DNA from: Spirochaetales bacterium
GTDB taxonomy: Bacteria > Spirochaetota > Leptospiria > Leptospirales > Leptonemataceae
Length of the DNA: 64,000 nucleotides
Reading direction: 5' to 3'
NCBI GenBank assembly: GCA_015075425.1
Contig: JABTUL010000001.1
Location: 310,001 to 374,000, forward strand
Each line of letters begins with the position of its first letter. Position 1 is the first letter of the stretch. Position numbers and translations under genes: made by a program. This document shows, piece after piece, positions 25,118 to 33,622 of this stretch. The notes under the pieces are model-generated. The model was not told the origin of the DNA. It ran no database searches and saw only the letters and a program-made list of their open reading frames with translations.

Positions 25118-27799
25118 ATGTCAACATCATTGCCACTCTCCTACAATCTGGAACTCGATTTTTTGCGGCCGGCAGCAAGGGAACGGGCTGCACCTCAAGT
25201 GGAAGTCGTGAGCTCCACACGCGAGGCTTTTGAAGCGATTATGCGGCTTGAGGCTTCCCGACTCAAGCTGGCGCATGCTTTCAATAAACTGGCCAGTCTG
25301 AGCAACTCGCGCACAAGACTCCTGCCGCACCAGATTGAAGCGACCTACCGCGTGGCCCAGGCAGCCAGCCCCCGTTTTTTAATCGCTGATGAAGTGGGTC
25401 TTGGAAAGACAATCGAAGCCGGGCTCATTATCAAGGAGCTTATCATCCGCCGCGACTACAAACGCATTCTCATTGTTGTGCCGGCAACTCTCTCCGTGCA
25501 ATGGCAGAATGAACTTCGCAGCAAATTCAATGAGGAATTTGGATTGCTGAACCGGGCCACCTTTGCCGCCTTCCAGCCCGGGGCCCGAACCGCACGCTGG
25601 ATCACCTCTGTAGATTTTATTAAAAATCCCAAATACGCCCAGGCCGTTCTCTCGCGACGCTGGGATATGGTCATTTTTGACGAAGCACACCGCCTGCGGC
25701 GCGACCTGAATGTTTCGACCAGGGCCTATGCCTTTGCCGAAGCGATCAGTACCCGTTCGGAGGGGCTGCTACTGCTTTCCGCCACGCCTTTCCGGGGGAA
25801 GCTCGAGGAACTTTTCTATCTGATCCGATTGATCGATCCCCATTTGCTGGGACCGCAGGCCGCTTTTGTCAATGACTACGTCATGGGCAATCGTGATGTG
25901 GGTGAGCTCAAAGATCGCCTGGCGCGTGTGATGCTCCGGCGGCGCAAGATAGAAGTGGGCGGCTTCACCAAACGTCATGCCCAGACGGTTCGTCTGGAGT
26001 TGTCCGCCAGTGAGCGTGAGCTGTACGATGAGACAACCGAGTACGTGCGTCGGGAATACAATCGTGCCGCCCTCTCTGCCAACCGTATGACGGGCCTTGT
26101 TATGATTGCCTTTCAAAAGTTACTGGATTCCAGCACCAATGCTCTCCTGCAAGCTCTGGAAAGGAGGCGTCAAAAACTCGAAGAGTCCACCTTCCGCTCA
26201 ACGGGCCCGGTCTTTGAAGAATCTTACGATCTGCGTGACGAAGACCTCCTGGAACAAGCGGTCGATGCCCGGAACCAATCAACGTTACAGGAGATGCGCC
26301 AGGAAATTCTGGTCCTCAAGCGTCTGATCAAGCTTGCCCGCGCTGTGAAATTGGATCGCAAATTTCAGAAGCTTGCTGAACTATTAGCCCGACTCAAAAA
26401 GCAGGGGTATCAGAAGTTCGTAATTTTCACTCAGTTCAAGACGACCCTGGAATTTTTGCAGGCGGGACTCACAGATTATTCTGTGAGCACGTTCCATGGC
26501 AGCCTTTCGCTTCGCGAAAAAGAGGCAGCCATTGAAAACTTCCGGACCAGAGATGAGATCTTGATCTGCACGGAGGCTGGCGGTGAAGGTCGCAATCTGC
26601 AGTTTGCCTGTATCCTCATCAACTACGATTTGCCCTGGTCTCCACTCAAGATCGAGCAGCGCATCGGTCGTGTTCATCGGTTTGGACAAAAGAATGACGT
26701 TCTGATAATTAATTTTTCTACACAGGACACCGTAGCCGAGCGAGTTCTTGAGGTGCTTCAACAAAAGATACGTATGTTTGAGGAATCAATCGGACCATCG
26801 GATGCTCTGCTGGGCGCTGTAGACGATGAAGATTCTTTACAAAAAAGTATCATGGAATATGTCACCGGTCGCAAAAGCCGCCGGGAACTGGACAGCGATC
26901 TGGAGGAACAGGCCCGCCTTGCTTCTTCCGGTTTTGCCCGGCTCAATGAACTGGCCGCGCCGCGTCTGGTCGATTTTAACCTGGAGGATTACTACCGGCA
27001 TACCGGGCAGGACAGGCAGATCGACAATGCTACACTGGAAGTGTTTGTGGCCCGCTACTACAGACAGTACACGGATGGGCCGTTGGAACTTTTGCGTTGC
27101 TCCCCGGGGCAGCCTTCCTTTTGGGAGCTGGTCGATCGGTCTTCCGGAGAAAGGAAGGCGGCTACCTTTCAAAGCGATCAAGCTCTGGAAAATGACGGCC
27201 TGGAGTTTCTGGCACTGGGTCACCCGGCCGTGGATCAGGCTCTGAATCATTTTTTCCTGGAACGCAGAACGACTTTTGTGCAATCGCTGCGGGCCCCTGG
27301 CGGACAGCGTGGACTTTACTTTATATTTCTTTCGCATTACAGTCACCTGTCGCATGCGGAGCTCATATCTGTGCTGGTGGGCCCCGATCAGCAAGTGGAA
27401 ATTTGCCCGGAGATCCTGTTTTCGTTTGGTTTTGTACCGCAAGCCTTCGCTGCCGGCTCCATAGATTTTGAGCAGCACTTGAAAACGGCGCAGAAGGCTG
27501 CTCTGGATTTTGCCCACAAACAGGCCCTTTTGCTCGAAGATGAAAAAAGCCATCGTTTTGAAAAAAGTAAGTATGAACTGAGTTTTGGTAAGAAGATTCG
27601 CCTTCTGGAGGAGAAAGCGGATCGCCTGAAAAGTGCGCTGCGTTTTCACGATTCGGTCGTGGCCCGTTCCCAGCTCACGCGCACGGAAAATGAGCTGCGT
27701 CAGGCCCGACTGGAAAAAGGACTGGCCCTGGATCGGTTGGAGCGCAACAGCCATACGCATGTGGAGCTGGACCTGTTTCAGATCTACCATCTGGCCTAA
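25118..27799 (+). CDS. SNF2-family ATPase (RapA/HepA-type)
   Basis: An 893-residue superfamily 2 ATPase from ATG 25118. Motif I is LIADEVGLGKTIEAG, the RapA-type form. Later motifs are IVVPATLSVQWQNE (Ia), VIFDEAHRLRRD (II), LLLSATPF (III), FVIFTQFKTTLEFL (IV), CTEAGGEGRNLQFA (V) and RIGRVHRFGQKNDVLI (VI). About 300 C-terminal residues include a long coiled coil (KIRLLEEKADRLKSALRFHD). Proteins of this type remodel stalled RNA polymerase (RapA) or act within DISARM-like defence. No defence partners are nearby, so a transcription or repair role is more likely. Confidence 0.85.
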   Translation: MSTSLPLSYNLELDFLRPAARERAAPQVEVVSSTREAFEAIMRLEASRLKLAHAFNKLASLSNSRTRLLPHQIEATYRVAQAASPRFLIADEVGLGKTIEAGLIIKELIIRRDYKRILIVVPATLSVQWQNELRSKFNEEFGLLNRATFAAFQPGARTARWITSVDFIKNPKYAQAVLSRRWDMVIFDEAHRLRRDLNVSTRAYAFAEAISTRSEGLLLLSATPFRGKLEELFYLIRLIDPHLLGPQAAFVNDYVMGNRDVGELKDRLARVMLRRRKIEVGGFTKRHAQTVRLELSASERELYDETTEYVRREYNRAALSANRMTGLVMIAFQKLLDSSTNALLQALERRRQKLEESTFRSTGPVFEESYDLRDEDLLEQAVDARNQSTLQEMRQEILVLKRLIKLARAVKLDRKFQKLAELLARLKKQGYQKFVIFTQFKTTLEFLQAGLTDYSVSTFHGSLSLREKEAAIENFRTRDEILICTEAGGEGRNLQFACILINYDLPWSPLKIEQRIGRVHRFGQKNDVLIINFSTQDTVAERVLEVLQQKIRMFEESIGPSDALLGAVDDEDSLQKSIMEYVTGRKSRRELDSDLEEQARLASSGFARLNELAAPRLVDFNLEDYYRHTGQDRQIDNATLEVFVARYYRQYTDGPLELLRCSPGQPSFWELVDRSSGERKAATFQSDQALENDGLEFLALGHPAVDQALNHFFLERRTTFVQSLRAPGGQRGLYFIFLSHYSHLSHAELISVLVGPDQQVEICPEILFSFGFVPQAFAAGSIDFEQHLKTAQKAALDFAHKQALLLEDEKSHRFEKSKYELSFGKKIRLLEEKADRLKSALRFHDSVVARSQLTRTENELRQARLEKGLALDRLERNSHTHVELDLFQIYHLA

Positions 27800-27819
27800 G
27801 ATGGGCCCCGGCAGCCCTT

Positions 27820-27850
27820 CGCGCTAAAGCGCGTCTTTGTTTTTTTTTCA
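27820..27850 (+). terminator. Rho-independent terminator after the SNF2 gene
   Basis: CGCGC (27820-27824) and GCGCG (27829-27833) form a perfect 5-bp GC stem around a TAAA loop. A T-rich tract (TCTTTGTTTTTTTTT) follows directly. It lies 20 bp after the SNF2 stop codon and separates that gene from the Kunitz/protease cassette, which therefore probably has its own promoter in 27851-27935. A weak TTGCCA, 17 nt, TACGGT pair is visible there. Confidence 0.8.
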
Positions 27851-27935
27851 GATTTTTTTTGTTGCCAAAGTTAAGCAGAAAGTGTACGGTTGTTTTTCTG
27901 AGAAAACAGGGTAAGTCAGGAGTTTCGCCGTCTAA

Positions 27936-28202
27936 ATGAAATGCAGGATTCTACTGTTCGCGGCCATGGTATTTCTGGGTATAAGCGGGGCAACGTGCAA
28001 AGCACGGACAAATCGGTCTAAAGACAGAGTTCTTCCGGCCAAATGTGAGGACAGGCCTGAAGGCGGGCCTTGCCGTGCTTATTTGGAAAGGTATTTTTTT
28101 GATTCAACGGCCGGGAAATGTAAGAGTTTTATCTGGGGCGGTTGCCAGGGGAATGTCCCCTTTGAATCTAAAAGTGCATGTCTTGAATTATGCGAGAAAT
28201 GA
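27936..28202 (+). CDS. Secreted Kunitz/BPTI-type protease inhibitor
   Basis: 88 residues: a signal peptide (about residues 1-20, ending FLGISGATC, where Cys21 could also be lipidated) and one Kunitz domain. All six cysteines are present (37, 46, 62, 70, 82, 86). Spacings are 8-15-7-11-3, versus 8-15-7-12-3 in bovine BPTI, so only the fourth loop is one residue short. GGPCRAYLERYFFD, then GKCKSFIWGGCQGN match the binding loop and core. The P1 residue is R47, predicting inhibition of trypsin-like enzymes. AGGAG lies 13 nt before the ATG. The Kunitz fold is mainly animal and rare in bacteria. A subtilase gene follows after 22 bp. Confidence 0.9.
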   Translation: MKCRILLFAAMVFLGISGATCKARTNRSKDRVLPAKCEDRPEGGPCRAYLERYFFDSTAGKCKSFIWGGCQGNVPFESKSACLELCEK

Positions 28203-28224
28203 AAGAATGTCAGGAGTGATTGCG

Positions 28225-29829
28225 ATGCGAACAAAAATTACGGCGCTGCTAAGCATGGTTCTGGGTGTGAGCTGTGCATCCGAGTCACCAAACAATACAG
28301 CCCTGATGATGCTCCTGTTGCTCTCATCCGGAGGGAGTGGTTCTTCAAGTTGCAGCATCTCTGCATCCGATGCGCTGTTCTCGAATCAGTGGCATTTACA
28401 GAATACAGGGCAATCGGGTGCCACGGCGGGTGAGGATGCTCGAGTTTGCGTACCCTGGAGCGAATCTCGCTTCGGGGCCGGTGTTAGCGTCGCCGTTGTT
28501 GACGATGGGCTGGAAATCGCTCACGAAGATCTTACGGGGAATATCGAATCTGGAAAAAGCTGGGACTACCCGGGCGCGGATACGGATCCCACCAGCACAT
28601 CCAACAACCATGGCACCGCTGTTGGCGGAGTCATGGCCGGCCGCATGAACTCCATTGGGATAAGGGGCTCTGCCCCGGCGGCCAGCTTGCGTGGCTATAA
28701 TTTATTGGCCCAGTACAACGCCACCAATCGCGCTGATGCCATGACCAGAGATGTAGCTAACGTACATGTTTCTAACAATAGTTGGGGACCTTCTGATAAT
28801 TTTGGAACTTATACTGATTCAGAAGGCACCTGGCGCACAGCAATTGAAACCGGCTTGAGTAGTGGGCGAAGTAACAAGGGAACCGTTTATGTCTGGGCCG
28901 CAGGTAACGGTGCCCAGTGCAGTGATAATAGTAACTACGATGGTTTCGCCAACTACCATGGCGTTGTCAATGTGGGTGCCATCGGGGCTAATGGCACTAA
29001 AGCAAACTATTCCGAGTCAGGTGCCAATTTGTGGGTTGTGGCCCATTCGCAAGGCACCACCGGACCGGCCATCACCACCACGGATAACTCAGGTGCCAAT
29101 GGCTACAATACGAACGGTTCCAGTGGTAACTACAGTAACCTTAATTACACGAATACTTTCAACGGCACATCTTCTGCCGCCCCACTGGCTGCCGGTGTGA
29201 TCGCTCTCGTGCTGGAGGCCAATTCCGCTCTAACCTGGAGGGACGTAAAGCTAATCCTGGCAGAAAGCTCGCGCAAGAATGATGCCTCCGACTCTGGCTG
29301 GCTTACGGCTGGATCAAAAGTTTCCGGGAGCGGGTCTTACAATTTCAATCATAAGTATGGCTTTGGAGCCGTTGATGCAGGTGCGGCCGTGGCTCTTGCA
29401 AAAACCTGGACTAATGTAAGTGCTCAAGTAACTCATACTACCAGCACTTCCAGCCCGGGTACGGCGATCCCGGATAACAATTCAACGGGCGTAAGCAATT
29501 CGATTGTCGTATCCGGCAGCGGAATTAATCAGATCGAATTTATTGAGATTAATTTGACATCCAACCATACCTATGTTGGCGATCTCGCCGTTACACTCCA
29601 ATCTCCTTCCGGTACAACCAGTACTCTTGCTGAAACCCATATCTGTCGGACATCCTCATGTGGAACAAGTGCGGCTGGTTGTACTTTTCCTGGCGGAACC
29701 TGGCGTTATGGCTCTGCACGACACCTGGGTGAAGCAGCGAATGGGACCTGGACTATCACCGTAAGGGACGGAGGCGCTGCTGACACTGGAAATTTGACGT
29801 CCTGGTCCATGAAGTTTTATGGTCGTTAA
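28225..29829 (+). CDS. Kexin-like S8 subtilase lipoprotein with P domain, no propeptide
   Basis: 534 residues. The lipoprotein signal ends VLGVSC (Cys17), then a low-complexity linker (LLLLSSGGSGSSS). The peptidase S8 domain begins almost at once (SNQWHLQNTGQSG, about residue 53). The catalytic triad is D93 in VAVVDDGLEIAHED, H129 in NNHGTAVGG and S316 in FNGTSSAAPLAAG, with oxyanion N228 in AAGN. A P/homo-B domain (about 415-534: HTYVGDLAVTLQSP, GEAANGTWTITVRDG, TSWSMKFYG) closes it, as in kexin/furin. The usual 80-150 residue N-terminal propeptide is missing. The start is fixed by AGGAG 8 nt upstream of ATG 28225. It is sited between the inhibitor gene and a propeptide-like gene. Confidence 0.92.
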   Translation: MRTKITALLSMVLGVSCASESPNNTALMMLLLLSSGGSGSSSCSISASDALFSNQWHLQNTGQSGATAGEDARVCVPWSESRFGAGVSVAVVDDGLEIAHEDLTGNIESGKSWDYPGADTDPTSTSNNHGTAVGGVMAGRMNSIGIRGSAPAASLRGYNLLAQYNATNRADAMTRDVANVHVSNNSWGPSDNFGTYTDSEGTWRTAIETGLSSGRSNKGTVYVWAAGNGAQCSDNSNYDGFANYHGVVNVGAIGANGTKANYSESGANLWVVAHSQGTTGPAITTTDNSGANGYNTNGSSGNYSNLNYTNTFNGTSSAAPLAAGVIALVLEANSALTWRDVKLILAESSRKNDASDSGWLTAGSKVSGSGSYNFNHKYGFGAVDAGAAVALAKTWTNVSAQVTHTTSTSSPGTAIPDNNSTGVSNSIVVSGSGINQIEFIEINLTSNHTYVGDLAVTLQSPSGTTSTLAETHICRTSSCGTSAAGCTFPGGTWRYGSARHLGEAANGTWTITVRDGGAADTGNLTSWSMKFYGR

Positions 29830-29844
29830 CGTAAGGAGAAATGT

Positions 29845-30441
29845 ATGAATAATAGATTGTTAAAATTCATCGCAGTGGGTATCCTTTTTCTGGCCGGAAC
29901 GACTCTCTGGGCCAATGAAGGAATCGAGTACCATTACTTTGATGGAGATAAGAGAATAACGATATTTCTCCAGCCAGATCTCCTGGCCATCTTTAGCAGA
30001 TCACAATCGCAAAGCGAAACGAAAGCCCGCAGTGTTGATGCAAGCGCCCGGCTGCTGGCCACAGGATCGGAAGTGCATATTTTCAGGATCTCTGATAAAG
30101 GCGCGGTCGATTCCTTACGGCAAGGGGTTGTACCGGGGGCGTTGAAGACTGACGGTTCTGCTTCTCCCGTATTTTCCGATGCCAGGTCCGGTGGAATAAA
30201 GAGGGCCTTGCCTGGCGGTGTGATTGTTTCCTTAAATCCTGTGTGGGACGACAAACAGGTTGCCACCTGGGCTAATTCGCTGGGCCTGGAAATTATTCAG
30301 AAACTCAATATTACGGGAAATTACTATGCATTGAAGACCGCAGCAGGAATCCAGAGTTTACTCAAGGCAAATGAATTGAAAGCCCGGCCGGAAGTATTGC
30401 TTGCATTGCCAAACTGGTGGTCGGAATACTCGCATCGTTAG
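29845..30441 (+). CDS. Secreted stand-alone subtilase propeptide-like protein
   Basis: 198 residues with a clear signal peptide (FIAVGILFLAGTTLWA) and AAGGAGAAATGT before the ATG. The body resembles the N-terminal prodomain of bacterial kexin-like subtilases: GIEYHYFDGDKRI, then GGVIVSLNPVWDDKQV, TWANSLGLEII, YYALKTAAGIQSLLKANEL, and it ends ARPEVLLALPNWW. In single-chain relatives that last stretch directly precedes the QWHLQNTGQ start of the catalytic domain, which is where the neighbouring protease begins. It could fold and inhibit the protease in trans. The assignment rests on pattern recognition, not on a search. Confidence 0.7.
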   Translation: MNNRLLKFIAVGILFLAGTTLWANEGIEYHYFDGDKRITIFLQPDLLAIFSRSQSQSETKARSVDASARLLATGSEVHIFRISDKGAVDSLRQGVVPGALKTDGSASPVFSDARSGGIKRALPGGVIVSLNPVWDDKQVATWANSLGLEIIQKLNITGNYYALKTAAGIQSLLKANELKARPEVLLALPNWWSEYSHR

Positions 30442-30599
30442 AAGTTTTGATTCCTTTTTAGTTCTGGGTTCAGGGCGTGGCCGGGCGAGACTATGGCGGG
30501 TAGTTAATCAGGATCAGGGGCAGTCAATAAAGCCAATGGAATTTTGTAGGGCCAGACAGGAAAATCCAATTTTTCCCGGACTGCTCCCCGCCGCCCCCT

Positions 30600-31406
30600 T
30601 CAGGGCAAGTCTTGCATGAATCCGGCCACACGCCTTGAGCGCCGGTCTCCCAGAGCGCTGTAAAGGTCGAAGGACCGCTGGTAGAATTCTCTGGCCTTGC
30701 CCGGCCGTTCGGCGGCCTGCATGATTTGTCCCAGGATTTCATAGTCGTAAGCCAGAAGGTCGGCCCGACCGCCGTCCCGATCCAGTTGCAGTGCCTTTAG
30801 CGCATATTTCTCTGCTTGCTTGAAATTGCCCTTTTCCTTATAGATTTTGCCCAGGTGGATGCTGGTGTACGAATCCAGCTCCGGATCACCGGCATTTCGT
30901 GCTTGTAGAAAATCATTCAGGGCCAGGTCCTTTTCGCCCTTGCGGTAAGAAAGATAGCCCCGATATGCTAAAATTTGCTTACGAGATGGGGATGACAGGG
31001 AAAGCTTGAGAGCTTCGTCGCATAGATCCCGGGCCAGTTCTTCCTTTTTTTCCCGGATGAAGAGCAAAATGCGAGTGGAGAGGATATTCCCGCGGTAATC
31101 ACCTCCGCTCTGTACGGAAAGCTCCGTGGCCCGGTCAAGGAGTCGGCCGGCTTCTTTACTCTCTGTGCGCTTGATGCGGTAGCTGGCATGGGCAACCAGG
31201 CAGCGAATTTCATTGGGACGATCATCGAGCAGGAGAAAACTCTGGCAGGCTTCCCCAAAAAGACGTCCGGCATCGCGGCTACCGCTACGGGCCAGATCGC
31301 CGGCCTTGATCAATTTGCGAAGAGTTTGCTCCTGCTGAAGCTCAAAGGCTCCGGGCGTTCTGCAATAAAAGAAGGCCAGAAGAAGACCGGCTGCAATCTT
31401 TTTCAT
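30600..31406 (-). CDS. Exported TPR-repeat protein at the end of the Mla-type set
   Basis: 268 residues with a signal peptide (AAGLLLAFFYC; Cys15 is a possible lipidation site) and six or so degenerate TPRs (AGRLLDRATELSVQSGG, YLSYRKGEKDLALNDFLQARNAG, LGKIYKEKGNFKQAEKYALKALQL, REFYQRSFDLYSALGD). Its ATG overlaps the stop of the MCE-protein gene (ATGA), so it is co-translated with the lipid-transport set and may be a periplasmic accessory factor. The 158 bp between it and the propeptide-like gene holds only weak inverted repeats. Confidence 0.75.
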   Translation of the reverse strand: MKKIAAGLLLAFFYCRTPGAFELQQEQTLRKLIKAGDLARSGSRDAGRLFGEACQSFLLLDDRPNEIRCLVAHASYRIKRTESKEAGRLLDRATELSVQSGGDYRGNILSTRILLFIREKKEELARDLCDEALKLSLSSPSRKQILAYRGYLSYRKGEKDLALNDFLQARNAGDPELDSYTSIHLGKIYKEKGNFKQAEKYALKALQLDRDGGRADLLAYDYEILGQIMQAAERPGKAREFYQRSFDLYSALGDRRSRRVAGFMQDLP

Positions 31407-32167
31407 TCAAGGTCACGGGTATCAATCGAATAGGCTTTGCCCTCTTCTGATTGACCAAAAGTAAATATTTGCACCATTTTACTGGCGCTTTCTACCGTCG
31501 ATTGAGTCTCTCGCACAGTGCGCCGAATTTCCGGTGTGGAAGCCTGCAGGGTGCCGGCAAAATGGCGTAAGCTGCTCGATGCTGCGGTCAGATTTTGCAC
31601 GGTCTGGGTTACATTGGCATCGGTTCCGCCGAGCTCTCGGGAAATTTGTCGCATGTCCTGAGTGATTGCGGCAACATTGGCCAGAATTTTTTCCATATTG
31701 GAGCCGACGCTATCGGGTTCGACCAGCAAGAGACCACGTTCAGCACGGGAGAGCACTTCCTGATCCGTCTCTGAGGGGATTTTACTGCCTTCTGCCAGGA
31801 CTTCTCCCTGGCCGTCGGGGATGAGTTCCAGAGATTTCCCGCCGATCAAGTTGCCGGATGAAATTTTCAAATAAACAAAACCTTTTAAATGAGGATTGAA
31901 CTCCGGATAGACAAAAAAATCGATGCGCACCTGGCCTCCTTCCTCAAGCGTGATGCTGGAAACAGCGCCTGCTTTGAGACCTTTGTATTCAATCCGTGTT
32001 CGCGGTGAAATCCCGTCTCCTCTTTCCATCTGAGTGAAATAGCGGTACTCCCGGCTAAAAAACCGGCCTTCCACGGCGATGTTGTACAGAGCCACAAAAA
32101 AAAAGACAATGGCCGTGAAGAGAAATAGCCCTGCCAGGCGACTTTGCACACTGTAGCGATATTCCAT
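31403..32167 (-). CDS. mlaD: MCE/MlaD-family lipid-transport protein
   Basis: 254 residues starting at ATG 32167. One N-terminal transmembrane helix (LAGLFLFTAIVFFFVALYNIA) and an MCE domain (GDGISPRTRIEYKGLKAGAVSSITL, VYLKISSGNLIGGKSLEL) are followed by a long helical tail (NVAAITQDMRQISREL, TVQNLTAASSSLRHFAGTL). MCE proteins form hexameric rings that carry phospholipids between inner and outer membranes. It is placed right after the ATPase gene (1-bp gap), as in Mla-type operons. Confidence 0.85.
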   Translation of the reverse strand: MEYRYSVQSRLAGLFLFTAIVFFFVALYNIAVEGRFFSREYRYFTQMERGDGISPRTRIEYKGLKAGAVSSITLEEGGQVRIDFFVYPEFNPHLKGFVYLKISSGNLIGGKSLELIPDGQGEVLAEGSKIPSETDQEVLSRAERGLLLVEPDSVGSNMEKILANVAAITQDMRQISRELGGTDANVTQTVQNLTAASSSLRHFAGTLQASTPEIRRTVRETQSTVESASKMVQIFTFGQSEEGKAYSIDTRDLE

Positions 32168-32168
32168 G

Positions 32169-32825
32169 CTAACTCTCCAGCAGTCGGCCCTGATCCAGCC
32201 AGATTCTGCGATTGACCGGCAATTCAAGCTTTGCCTGATCCTCTGCCGTTAAAACTATGATTGCCGCCGATTTCAGCAATTCCTTTATCCAGGCCTTTCC
32301 TGTTTCTTGCGTGGCCGAATCAGCATCGTGCAGGGCCTGGTCCAGCAGAAAGATACCGGCACCAGGCCGGCTCAGCACCGCCAGCCGCAGGCGAATTTTC
32401 TCTGATACAGACAGGTCTTCCACCCGGGTATACTTTTGTTCCATGAGCCCCAGCTGACTGAGTCGGGAATTGATTTCCCTTTCGATTCTTGCGCGACCGA
32501 GCTGAGTGCTCAGGCGCAGGACGAGTTCCAGATTTTCCTGGCAGGAGAGCGCATGAAGCGGTTCGAGCCTGCGAAGCAAACAGCAGATATCCTGCCGCTC
32601 CTCAAAGTAGCGGCGACCTGGATGATACTCCAGAGGCTTTCCGTGGCACAGAACCTGACCGCTCTGTGGTTTGACCAGTCCGGCCAGAAGTCGCAGGAGC
32701 TGAGTTTTTCCTGACCGTGTGGGGCCGTCGAGTAAGACAACATCACCAGCACGTAATTGCAGATGGGCCCGGTCAACAACATTCCGCTCAAACAGGGTAA
32801 GGCTGGCGTTTAGAAGCTGCAGCAT
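32169..32825 (-). CDS. MlaF-like ABC ATPase with degenerate catalytic motifs
   Basis: 218 residues in the MlaF position between permease and MCE protein. Walker A is intact (GPTRSGKTQLL, 34-44). The signature reads LSVSEKIRL (138-146) instead of LSGGQ. The Walker B Asp is followed by Gln (FLLDQALHDAD, Q163) where the catalytic Glu is expected, and the H-loop His is missing (VLTAED, 192-196). It should still bind ATP but hydrolysis may be weak or regulated. It is shorter than typical MlaF (about 260 residues). Confidence 0.8.
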   Translation of the reverse strand: MLQLLNASLTLFERNVVDRAHLQLRAGDVVLLDGPTRSGKTQLLRLLAGLVKPQSGQVLCHGKPLEYHPGRRYFEERQDICCLLRRLEPLHALSCQENLELVLRLSTQLGRARIEREINSRLSQLGLMEQKYTRVEDLSVSEKIRLRLAVLSRPGAGIFLLDQALHDADSATQETGKAWIKELLKSAAIIVLTAEDQAKLELPVNRRIWLDQGRLLES

Positions 32826-33622
32826 CAGGTGTAAAGGTGCAGAGCCAGTAGAATTTCTGCAATCGCCAGGTACAGGATGATGTTCTTGGCCGCGCGTGTG
32901 GTCAGGTCCGGAATGCGCGCATGATAGGGGTCAGCCTGCAAAGATTCGCGCAGGGGAAAAAGAGCGATGGCGCTGCTGATAATAAATACTTTGAAAGTCA
33001 TGACCAGCAGATCAGACGCTTCAATGGAACGATAAAAAACATCCACCATCAATCCAAAGTTGAAGACGGGCATAAGTAAAGACATGACGTAGGAGCCGGT
33101 CAGCAGGGCAGCCATGAAGAACACTATATGAGAACTTATTATTACAACGGTAGCATAAAAGATAGGGCAGACCAGATAGATGATCGGGTTCACGCCTGTG
33201 GCCAGCAGTAGCTCAAACTCTCCGGATCCGCGCATGTGCGTCACTTCATAGCTGATGGCCGGCGTGTAGCAGGCTGTTACCACAAAACTGATGAGCAGCG
33301 GTGCGATAATCTGCAAAAAGCCAATGGCATACACGCGTCCCATGGCACCCTCAACGGGAGTGTCCGCAAATGCAGAAAGAACAACGAGCAGGATCACAGC
33401 GCCCATAATGGAACCCAGCAGAGTCACCGCCTGGAACGTGGAAACGCCACCCAGATAGATGTGATACCATAGATTTTTTTTGAAAATAAAAAAATCAGAC
33501 TTCCGGAAAGAAAAAGGGGTCACCAGGGCCTGGCTTAAAAGTCCCGCCAGGTCATTGCCCAGCGAGTAAAGGTAGCCGATGGAATTTAGAACCTTCCGGT
33601 AAATGTGACGTAGTGCTGTCAT
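32825..33622 (-). CDS. mlaE: MlaE-family lipid-transport permease
   Basis: 265 residues with the five-helix MlaE/YrbE layout. An N-terminal amphipathic region (IYRKVLNSIGYLYSLGND) is followed by helices including AVTLLGSIMGAVILLVVL and the conserved cytoplasmic coupling helix YEVTHMRGSGEFELLLATGVNPIIYLVCP (EltxMrxxxeidaLxxlGvnP in the family). It forms the inner-membrane channel of an MCE transporter. ATGA overlap with proB upstream and one-base contact with the ATPase gene downstream indicate one transcript. Confidence 0.87.
   Translation of the reverse strand: MTALRHIYRKVLNSIGYLYSLGNDLAGLLSQALVTPFSFRKSDFFIFKKNLWYHIYLGGVSTFQAVTLLGSIMGAVILLVVLSAFADTPVEGAMGRVYAIGFLQIIAPLLISFVVTACYTPAISYEVTHMRGSGEFELLLATGVNPIIYLVCPIFYATVVIISSHIVFFMAALLTGSYVMSLLMPVFNFGLMVDVFYRSIEASDLLVMTFKVFIISSAIALFPLRESLQADPYHARIPDLTTRAAKNIILYLAIAEILLALHLYT

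Noticed and set aside
25118-27799. SNF2 helicase as part of a DISARM-like or other defence island
   Set aside because: The RapA/DrmD-type motifs fit, but neighbours are a TPR lipoprotein and a protease cassette. No methyltransferase, PLD or DUF1998 defence partners are present.
30442-30599. Possible small RNA or terminator in the gap after the propeptide-like gene
   Set aside because: Only short imperfect inverted repeats (GGAAAA/TTTTCC and GGGGCAGTC/GACTGCTCCCC) are seen, without a promoter or T-run of convincing strength.
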